Assembly (NCBI GenBank): GCA_003456035.1
Contig: DMPJ01000438.1
Coordinates: 1,223 to 6,357, forward strand
Origin: Planktothrix sp. UBA8402
GTDB taxonomy: Bacteria; Cyanobacteriota; Cyanobacteriia; Cyanobacteriales; Microcoleaceae
Direction of reading: 5' to 3'
DNA: 5,135 bases
Shown here: positions 1-5,135 of the stretch, piece after piece
Layout of the letters: every line of letters begins with the position of its first letter
Position numbering within the stretch: position 1 is the first letter of the stretch
Notes under the pieces: generated by a model
Told to the model about the DNA's origin: nothing
What the model saw: only the letters and a program-made list of their open reading frames with translations
Database searches by the model: none
Translations under genes and position numbers: made by a program

Positions 1-3000
1 CGGGGTTATGTATTTTAAATCCCCAGGGCGGTTTGTTATCAATGAATCCCGAAGCCGAAAGACTTCTAGGATGGTCGGAAGTCGAATTGGTGGGAAACCC
101 TCTTTTAGAATGGATTGGAGCGCGATCGCAATTATCCCTAGATGCTTTTCAAAGGCTGAATAATTCCGCCTCTGTTCTTGATGAGTTAGCATCACTCCTG
201 GAACCGATCAAATCTAGTGATGATCAATTTCTCCGTGCGGATGGTAGTATTTTACCCGTTTCCTATGTGTTAACTCCGATTTTAGAACAAAACACTTTTG
301 TCGGAGCCGCCTTAGTGTTTTTAGATATTACTGAACGCAAACAAGCCCAGTTAGAAGCAGAAAGATCCATCTCCTTATTACAGGCGACTTTTGATTCAAC
401 TGATGCGGGTATTTTAGCTGTTGATCGCACCGGAAAAGTCTTGAATTTTAATCAAAAATTTGTGGAAATGTGGCAAATTCCCGCGACATTATTCAAGCCC
501 CCCCATGATCAATCTGCCTTAGCTTTTGTGTTAAGACAATTAAAAGATCCACCTCGATTTATAACAACGGTAATGCAGTTGTCCTCCGAACCCCATACTC
601 CGACTTATGACGTCGTGGAATTCAAAGATGGTAGGATTTTTGAGCTATATTCCCATCCTTCCCAAATGGGAGAAAAATTAGTCGGTAGAGTTTGGAGTTT
701 TCGAGATATTACCCAACGCAAACGAGTAGAAAAAGCCTTGCAATATCGGGTTGAATTTGAACAATTAATTACTAATTTATCCACCCATTTTATTAGTTTA
801 ACCACCGATGGTATTGAAAATGGAATTCAACAAGCTTTAGAACGAATTAGTACCTTTATTGGAGTGGAACAGAGCTATTTATATTTATTCGCCGATCAGG
901 AAATTAATATGAACTTGATTTATCAATGGTTGGCGATTAAAACTCAGAGTTATGGATTAAAAGAAAACTCAAAATTAACAGATTTGTTAAGGAAAATATT
1001 GCCCTCAAAACTTTACCTTTGTGATATTCCTTGGTTAGAAAAACAACTAAACCGCTATGAAAATATTTATCTAGCTATTCAATGTTTACCCCCAGAAGCT
1101 CTGAATGATTTAGAGTATTTACGACAATTTCATCAAAGTTTAGAATTATCATCCTATTGCGAAACCGATAGTTTACCTCCGATTGAATCAATTATTTTAG
1201 TCCCCTTAGTCTGTCGTCGCGCCCTAGTCGGATTTCTCCGATTTGATTCTATCTATTCTAGTTATACTTGGTCATCGGATAATATTGCCCTATTAAAAAT
1301 GGTAGGAGAAATGTTTTCTAATGCCATTGAGCGTAAACAAACGGAGGAATTTCTACGACAAACCGAAGCTAAATATCGCAGTATTTTTGAAAATGCGGCG
1401 GAGGGAATTTGTCAAACTACCACAGAAGGCGGATATATTAGTGCTAACCCGGCATTAGCAAAAATTCTAGGCTATGATTCCCCAGAGGATTTATTACAAA
1501 CAGTCACAGATGTTAGCCATCAATTGTATGTTAATCCCCAGCGTCGGGCAGAATTTATCGCAGCTATTCAAGCCAGTAATTCAGTATCTGGGTTTGAATC
1601 CCAAGTTTATTGCCGAGATGGAAGTATAATTTGGATCTCAGAGAATGCCCGGGCTGTTTGGGATCAAGCCGGACAACTGCTCTGTTTTGAAGGCACAGTC
1701 GAAGACATTACCGAAAGTAAACAAGCCGCAGAAGCTCTCAAACAAGCCAAAGAAGCAGCAGTTGCCGCCAACCGAGCCAAAAGTAGCTTTTTAGCCAATA
1801 TGAGTCACGAACTCAGAACTCCTTTAAATGCGATTATTGGATATAGTGAGATTTTAGCAGAGGAAGCCGGGGACTTTGGTTATGGAGATATTGTTCCAGA
1901 TTTAGACCGAATTCGCACCGCTGGACGTAACTTATTAGCTTTGATTAATGATATTTTAGATATTTCTAAAATTGAAGCCGGGCGCATGGATTTGTATTTG
2001 GAAACCTTTGAGATTCCCATGTTAATTGAGAGCGTGGTGACAACGGCTCAACCTCTAGTGGATCAAAATAGAAATACATTAGAGATTCACTATGCTCCCC
2101 ATGCCCCCGACATGATGCTGGCCGATTTAACCAAAGTTCGACAGGTATTGTTGAACTTGATTAGTAATGCGGCTAAATTTACCTCAGATGGCCAAATTAC
2201 CCTGGATATTTGTCTGGCTCAAACCTTGCCCTGGGCAGAAGTTCACAGGAGCGATCTGACCCTTGATCCCACATCAGCCTACATCGCCTTCCAAGTCAGA
2301 GATACCGGGATCGGAATTAGTCCCGAACAACAAAGAGAACTGTTTCAACCCTTTACCCAGGGGGATGCCTCCACAACTCGCCGTTATGGTGGCACCGGAT
2401 TAGGACTTACCATTAGTCAACGCTTTTGTCAAATGATGCAAGGTTATATTAGCGTTGATAGTGAACTGGGAACGGGTTCTACCTTTACCGTCTATCTGCC
2501 CCTATCGGTTCAATCCCTATTCAAAGGGTCAGAAAACAATTCTCTGGAGTTGGAAGCAGAAGCAGAAGCAGAAGTCTTGAGGGAACAGGAGTTAATCCTG
2601 GGTGAAACCACCTTGATGATTGACGGTGAATCTGCAACTATTTTAGTAATTGATGATGATCCCGATACTAGGGATTTAATCGAGCGATCGCTAGTTCGAG
2701 CCCGAATGCAGGTAGAAACCGCAGCAACGGGAGAAGAAGGACTTCAGCGCGTCCGAGAACTGCGTCCAGATGCCGTGATTTTAGATATAATCTTACCAAA
2801 AATGAGCGGGTGGGCGGTATTATCAACATTAAAAGCCGATCCCGATCTGGCTGAGATTCCAGTGATCGTGTTATCGTTCATCAGCAATAAAAATCGAGGG
2901 TTTGCTTTAGGTGCATCGGACTATCTGACCAAACCGTTTGATGGGAAGCGTCTGGCTGCTCTACTGAGTAAGTATCAACCCGATCACAAACGGGATCTTC

Positions 3001-3410
3001 TGCCCCTAGCTAATCACATTTTAGTCGTTGAAGATGATCCGATCATCCGACAAATGTTACGCGGATTATTACAACGACAGGGTTGGATAGTTCAAGAGGC
3101 GGCCGATGGCGAGGTAGCGTTGCAACTGATCCAGCAGTCACCGCCTGGACTGATTCTGCTTGATTTAGTCCTTCCTAAAAAAAGTGGTTTTGAGTTGATC
3201 CACGACCTTCACAGAGCCGAACAGTGGGCGAATATCCCAATTATCGTAATTACGGCGGCGGAATTAACCCCCACAGAATGGATGCAATTGCGGGGCTATG
3301 TGGAGCAAATTCTTCAGAAAGGCAGTTATAGCGGTGAAGATCTGTTGCGGGAAATTCATACCTTGTTAAATGCTAGTCTGAAACAGTTTCCATTAAATCC
3401 TAAATCGTGA
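1..3410 (+). CDS. Hybrid sensor histidine kinase, PAS-PAS-GAF-PAS-HisKA-HATPase-REC-REC (5' end missing)
   Basis: Sensor kinase expected to autophosphorylate on His and pass phosphate to Asp of REC domains. Residue 1 here is the first full codon (nt 3). Seen: PAS1 1-117, already under way at the edge and ending in DITERK (108-113); PAS2 125-240; GAF 253-442; PAS3 456-573; HisKA with MSHELRTP, phospho-His H602; HATPase with N box (N718, N722), DTGIGI (767) and GGTGLGL (796-802); REC1 879-993 (D884-886, acceptor D928, S958, K977); REC2 1006-1120 (E1010 D1011 D1012, acceptor D1054, T1084, K1106). All key residues are present in both REC domains. No membrane segment is visible, so this part is cytosolic. 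The GAF has no Cys-His pair, arguing against a canonical phytochrome-type bilin. The frame is open to nt 3, and the TTG at 33 lies inside PAS1, so the real start is outside the window. The stimulus is unknown. Confidence 0.96.
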   Translation, partial: GLCILNPQGGLLSMNPEAERLLGWSEVELVGNPLLEWIGARSQLSLDAFQRLNNSASVLDELASLLEPIKSSDDQFLRADGSILPVSYVLTPILEQNTFVGAALVFLDITERKQAQLEAERSISLLQATFDSTDAGILAVDRTGKVLNFNQKFVEMWQIPATLFKPPHDQSALAFVLRQLKDPPRFITTVMQLSSEPHTPTYDVVEFKDGRIFELYSHPSQMGEKLVGRVWSFRDITQRKRVEKALQYRVEFEQLITNLSTHFISLTTDGIENGIQQALERISTFIGVEQSYLYLFADQEINMNLIYQWLAIKTQSYGLKENSKLTDLLRKILPSKLYLCDIPWLEKQLNRYENIYLAIQCLPPEALNDLEYLRQFHQSLELSSYCETDSLPPIESIILVPLVCRRALVGFLRFDSIYSSYTWSSDNIALLKMVGEMFSNAIERKQTEEFLRQTEAKYRSIFENAAEGICQTTTEGGYISANPALAKILGYDSPEDLLQTVTDVSHQLYVNPQRRAEFIAAIQASNSVSGFESQVYCRDGSIIWISENARAVWDQAGQLLCFEGTVEDITESKQAAEALKQAKEAAVAANRAKSSFLANMSHELRTPLNAIIGYSEILAEEAGDFGYGDIVPDLDRIRTAGRNLLALINDILDISKIEAGRMDLYLETFEIPMLIESVVTTAQPLVDQNRNTLEIHYAPHAPDMMLADLTKVRQVLLNLISNAAKFTSDGQITLDICLAQTLPWAEVHRSDLTLDPTSAYIAFQVRDTGIGISPEQQRELFQPFTQGDASTTRRYGGTGLGLTISQRFCQMMQGYISVDSELGTGSTFTVYLPLSVQSLFKGSENNSLELEAEAEAEVLREQELILGETTLMIDGESATILVIDDDPDTRDLIERSLVRARMQVETAATGEEGLQRVRELRPDAVILDIILPKMSGWAVLSTLKADPDLAEIPVIVLSFISNKNRGFALGASDYLTKPFDGKRLAALLSKYQPDHKRDLLPLANHILVVEDDPIIRQMLRGLLQRQGWIVQEAADGEVALQLIQQSPPGLILLDLVLPKKSGFELIHDLHRAEQWANIPIIVITAAELTPTEWMQLRGYVEQILQKGSYSGEDLLREIHTLLNASLKQFPLNPKS
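122..129. repeat. HIP1 octamer GCGATCGC
   Basis: A perfect copy of the palindrome that is highly over-represented in cyanobacterial genomes, within the PAS1 coding region of the kinase. Confidence 0.9.
2553..2576 (+). repeat. In-frame GAAGCA tandem repeat in the kinase linker
   Basis: Three perfect copies of the hexamer GAAGCA followed by a variant GAAGTC encode EAEAEAEV (residues 851-858 of the partial kinase). It lies between the last ATPase motif (GTGSTF, residue 823 onward) and REC1 (from about 879). The unit is two codons long, so copy-number changes keep the frame and only alter the length of an acidic linker. Confidence 0.85.
2684..2691. repeat. HIP1 octamer GCGATCGC
   Basis: A perfect copy inside the REC1 coding region of the hybrid kinase. 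Confidence 0.9.
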
Positions 3411-3434
3411 AAATTCTAACCCTAAACTATTAAT

Positions 3435-3440
3435 GTTGAG
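3435..3440 (+). promoter_or_regulatory. Weak ribosome binding site for the stand-alone response regulator
   Basis: GTTGAG ends 8 bases before the ATG at 3449; only the GAG core matches the anti-Shine-Dalgarno sequence. It is the best candidate in the 38-bp gap after the kinase stop. Weak sites are common in cyanobacteria, and the short gap suggests cotranscription with the kinase. Confidence 0.4.
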
Positions 3441-3448
3441 ATCAGATC

Positions 3449-3907
3449 ATGGTAAAGATTTTATTAGTTGAAGATAATGAAATGAATCGGGATATGCTCA
3501 AACGACGTCTATTCCGAAAGGGATATGAGGTATTTATTGCCGTCGATGGGGCTGAGGGTGTGGCACTGGCCCGTTCGACAATGCCCGATCTGATTCTGAT
3601 GGATATGAGTTTACCCGTGATGGATGGATGGGAAGCCACCCGACAAATTAAAGCCGATCCAAAAACCAAAGCCATTCCCGTAATTGCGTTAACGGCCCAT
3701 GCCATGGCAGGCGATCGGGAAAAATGTTTGGCCGCCGGGTGCAATGATTATGATACAAAACCTGTAGAATTTCCCCGTCTGTTGGAAAAAATAGAAAGCT
3801 GTTTAACTCAAAAGGAGGCTTGGGGGAACACTAAGTCCCACGCTGAATTTCTCCAAACAAAAACACACCAAAAATCAGTGTGGGATACACGGACTCCCCC
3901 AAGTTAA
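3449..3907 (+). CDS. Single-domain response regulator (CheY-like receiver) with an atypical C-terminal tail
   Basis: Stand-alone receiver with no DNA-binding or enzymatic output domain, so it probably relays phosphate or acts by protein contact. Residues 1-121 form a complete REC domain: acidic pair E8 D9, acceptor D52 in the LMDMSLPVMDGWEA block, T82 in ALTAHAMAG, and K104 in DTKP. The start ATG begins directly with the first beta strand (VKILLVED). The gene lies 38 bp after the hybrid kinase, its likely donor, and before a REC-cyclase. A REC of this kind normally ends near residue 120-130. Here the last ~29 residues (from A124) are low in hydrophobic pattern and are encoded wholly by a palindromic repeat that runs to the stop. 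I infer that an insertion replaced the original stop. The receiver itself is intact, so function is probably kept. Confidence 0.95.
   Translation: MVKILLVEDNEMNRDMLKRRLFRKGYEVFIAVDGAEGVALARSTMPDLILMDMSLPVMDGWEATRQIKADPKTKAIPVIALTAHAMAGDREKCLAAGCNDYDTKPVEFPRLLEKIESCLTQKEAWGNTKSHAEFLQTKTHQKSVWDTRTPPS
3819..3903. repeat. Long imperfect palindrome, MITE- or IS-end-like, at the 3' end of the response regulator gene
   Basis: The outer arms CTTGGGGGA (3819-3827) and TCCCCCAAG (3895-3903) are perfect inverse complements. Inner arms TCCCACGCTGA (3836-3846) and TCAGTGTGGGA (3875-3885) match over 11 positions with one G-U pair, and TTT/AAA (3848-3850 and 3871-3873) can extend them after one mismatch. 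A competing pairing, GTCC (3835-3838) with GGAC (3891-3894), gives an almost continuous stem with opposite bulges. The loop, about 3851-3870, is rich in A and C. It overlaps codons 124-152 of the regulator. It could be a non-autonomous palindromic element, a solo end of an IS200/IS605-type element, or a termination or RNA-stability hairpin. No transposase and no clear target duplication were seen. Confidence 0.75.
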
Positions 3908-3937
3908 TTTTGTCGGGATTGACCGAACAAAATTAAC
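3903..3937. repeat. AT-rich hairpin abutting the palindrome, containing the regulator's stop codon
   Basis: GTTAATTTTGT (3903-3913) and ACAAAATTAAC (3927-3937) are perfect 11-bp inverse complements. They are extended by CGG (3914-3916) with CCG (3923-3925) after a single bulged A, around the loop GATTGA (3917-3922). The TAA stop of the response regulator (3905-3907) lies in the left arm. There is no T-run after it on either strand, so it is not a classical intrinsic terminator, though it may slow or stop transcription together with the larger palindrome. It may be part of the same inserted element. Confidence 0.7.
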
Positions 3938-3966
3938 AACAATTAAAACTTGTAACGTTTGTCTCA

Positions 3967-3992
3967 ATCAAGTAGGTAGCTTACCCCTTGAT
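3967..3992. repeat. Small hairpin in the cyclase upstream region
   Basis: Six outer base pairs (ATCAAG/CTTGAT) and four inner ones (GGTA/TACC) are separated by a small internal loop and capped by GCT (3979-3981). It is not followed by a T-tract, so a terminator is unlikely. It may be an mRNA leader structure or chance. Confidence 0.4.
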
Positions 3993-4091
3993 ATTAGAAA
4001 CTGGACTTGTGAGCGTTTAACCGAGCAACTGATTAAATGAAAACCCTAGCTGGAGGTGTGGTACTTGTTGTTAATATCCCAAAACGACAGT

Positions 4092-4096
4092 AGGAG
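4092..4096 (+). promoter_or_regulatory. Ribosome binding site of the REC-cyclase
   Basis: AGGAG lies 13 bases before the ATG at 4110, which is rather far but is the only good match. The start is fixed independently, because an in-frame TAA at 4104-4106 lies one codon before GAG-ATG, so no earlier start is possible, and the REC domain begins at residue 7. Confidence 0.65.
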
Positions 4097-4109
4097 CCAC
4101 TAATAAGAG

Positions 4110-5135
4110 ATGGACGCTGAACCGGATCGCGTACTAATTGTTGATGATAATGAGGTTAACCGTGACCTACTGGCTAAACGACTCCAGCGCCAAGGTTATG
4201 GGGTGATAGTGGCTTCCAATGGCTTTGAAGCTCTGGAAATTATGGGCTCAATGTCCCTGGATTTGGTGTTGCTGGATATTATGATGCCTCAAATGAATGG
4301 CTATCAAGTCTTGGAAACTTTGAAAGCTGATCCAGCTTTGCGTCATATTCCGGTGGTGATGATTTCGGCGGTTAATGATATTGATAGTATTGTTCGTTGT
4401 ATTGAATTGGGGGCTGAAGATTATTTATCAAAACCATTTAATCCGGTTTTATTAAAAGCTAGAATTAATGCCTGTTTAGAAAAAAAACGATTACGGGATC
4501 AAGAACAAGCCTATTTAAGAAAGTTAGCTGAAGAACAAGAAAAATCGGAACGATTATTATTAAATATTTTACCCGAAGCGATCGCCCAACGTCTAAAACA
4601 GGGAGAAAGTACCATTGCGGATAGTTTCGCCGATGTTACGGTTTTATTTGCAGATATCGTAAATTTTACTAAATTATCCGCTAATTTATCCCCGGCTCAA
4701 TTAGTGGAAGTTCTCAATGAAATTTTCTCGGCTTTTGATGAATTAGCAGAGAAATATGGATTGGAAAAAATTAAAACCATCGGAGATGCTTATATGGTAG
4801 TTGGAGGACTTCCCACTCCACGCTCTGACCATGCAGAAGCGATCGCCGATATGGCTTTAGATATGCAAAGAATTATCGGTCAATTTCGGCTCGAAGGCAA
4901 TGAACCTGTACAAATGCGAACCGGAATTAATATCGGTGCTGTAGAAGCGGGAGTCATTGGTACAAAGAAGTTCACCTATGACCTCTGGGGAGATACGGTA
5001 AACACCGCTAACCGCATGGAGTCCCATGGAGTTGCAGGCAAAATTCAAGTCACAGAAACCACTTACCAACGTTTAAAAGATAAATACATTTTTGAGGAGC
5101 GCGGCATTATTGAAATTAAAGGCAAAGGCGAAATG
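4110..5135 (+). CDS. Response regulator-adenylate cyclase (REC + class III cyclase), 3' end missing
   Basis: Predicted to make cAMP from ATP in the cytosol under control of receiver phosphorylation. The frame is open from ATG 4110 to the right edge (342 codons). REC is residues 7-123, with D12 D13, acceptor D56, S86 and K108. A charged helical linker (124-148) leads into LLLNILP (149-155) and then IAQRLKQGE, the helix-turn piece usual before class III cyclase domains. The catalytic domain starts near 173: metal-binding D182 (FADIVNFT) and D226 (GDAYMV), adenine-selecting K222 and D291 (YDLWGDTVN), and transition-state N298 and R302. All are present, so it should be active, probably as a homodimer, and prefer ATP to GTP. 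The last codons read KGKGEM, close to the usual end of the domain, so only a short C-terminus is missing unless another domain follows. The kinase upstream is its probable partner. Confidence 0.96.
   Translation, partial: MDAEPDRVLIVDDNEVNRDLLAKRLQRQGYGVIVASNGFEALEIMGSMSLDLVLLDIMMPQMNGYQVLETLKADPALRHIPVVMISAVNDIDSIVRCIELGAEDYLSKPFNPVLLKARINACLEKKRLRDQEQAYLRKLAEEQEKSERLLLNILPEAIAQRLKQGESTIADSFADVTVLFADIVNFTKLSANLSPAQLVEVLNEIFSAFDELAEKYGLEKIKTIGDAYMVVGGLPTPRSDHAEAIADMALDMQRIIGQFRLEGNEPVQMRTGINIGAVEAGVIGTKKFTYDLWGDTVNTANRMESHGVAGKIQVTETTYQRLKDKYIFEERGIIEIKGKGEM
4578..4585. repeat. HIP1 octamer GCGATCGC
   Basis: A perfect copy within the cyclase gene, in the codons for the Ala-Ile-Ala just after the LLLNILP motif. 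Confidence 0.9.
4839..4846. repeat. HIP1 octamer GCGATCGC
   Basis: A perfect copy within the cyclase catalytic domain, again coding Ala-Ile-Ala (residues 244-246). Confidence 0.9.

Larger units (their letters stand above)
3908..4109. other. Intergenic region between response regulator and REC-cyclase
   Basis: The 202-bp gap holds the rest of the AT-rich hairpin (to 3937) and then about 170 bp of unremarkable sequence. Within this lies a modest hairpin, ATCAAG (3967-3972) with CTTGAT (3987-3992) enclosing GGTA/TACC (3975-3978 and 3982-3985). A TAATAT at 4072-4077 could be a -10 box, but no -35 lies at proper spacing. No RNA gene is recognisable. The gap is much longer than the 38 bp between the first two genes, so the cyclase may have its own promoter. 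Confidence 0.6.

Noticed and set aside
605..805. Minus-strand open frame of 66 codons
   Set aside because: It lies wholly inside PAS2 of the kinase, has no recognisable motif and reads as a shadow of the coding strand.
765..1335. Bilin-binding photoreceptor GAF
   Set aside because: There is no Cys-His pair or DXCF motif; the cysteines present are in unrelated contexts.
3442..3744. Minus-strand open frame of 100 codons
   Set aside because: It is antisense to the conserved receiver of the response regulator, where every REC motif is in the + frame.
3903..3937. Classical intrinsic terminator after the response regulator
   Set aside because: The stem is AT-rich, overlaps the stop codon and has no T-run after it on either strand.
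4008..4023. Possible cAMP-receptor-protein site starting TGTGA upstream of the cyclase
   Set aside because: Only the left half-site is present; the right half matches TCACA at one of five positions.
4061..4074. Possible NtcA site (GTA-N8-TAC)
   Set aside because: The right half reads TAA, not TAC, and the following TAATAT is not supported by other signals.
4857..5069. Minus-strand open frame of 70 codons
   Set aside because: It is antisense to the cyclase catalytic domain, whose active-site residues are all in the + frame.

Overview
The window is a piece of a cyanobacterial chromosome, probably from a filamentous, moderately AT-rich species of the Oscillatoria/Planktothrix kind. Evidence is four copies of the HIP1 octamer GCGATCGC in 5.1 kb, a multi-PAS/GAF hybrid kinase with wording typical of cyanobacterial proteins, and weak Shine-Dalgarno sites. 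The genus is a guess from style; the phylum is fairly secure.

All genes are on the + strand and all are two-component or second-messenger signalling genes. Positions 1-3410 hold the 3' part of a large hybrid histidine kinase (PAS-PAS-GAF-PAS-HisKA-HATPase-REC-REC); its true start lies left of the window. After 38 bp comes a stand-alone response regulator (3449-3907). After a further 202 bp comes a response regulator fused to a class III nucleotide cyclase (4110 to beyond 5135), open at the right edge and lacking only its C-terminus. No RNA gene, CRISPR array or transposase gene was seen.

The natural reading is a sensor-to-cAMP route: the kinase senses a signal through its PAS/GAF domains, its phosphoryl group is passed to REC domains, and the REC-cyclase changes cAMP output. 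The cyclase keeps the two metal aspartates, the Lys/Asp pair for adenine and the Asn/Arg transition-state pair, so it is predicted to be an active adenylate cyclase. Together the genes hold the same kinds of module as the single-chain cyanobacterial adenylate cyclase CyaC, spread over three proteins.

The oddest part is the stretch around 3811-3992. A long imperfect palindrome (3819-3903) supplies the last ~29 codons of the stand-alone regulator, giving it a tail not expected for a REC protein, and a second hairpin (3903-3937) directly abuts it and holds the stop codon. This looks like a small palindromic repeat element inserted at the 3' end of the gene. The system as a whole belongs to known families; I do not see a wholly new kind of system here.
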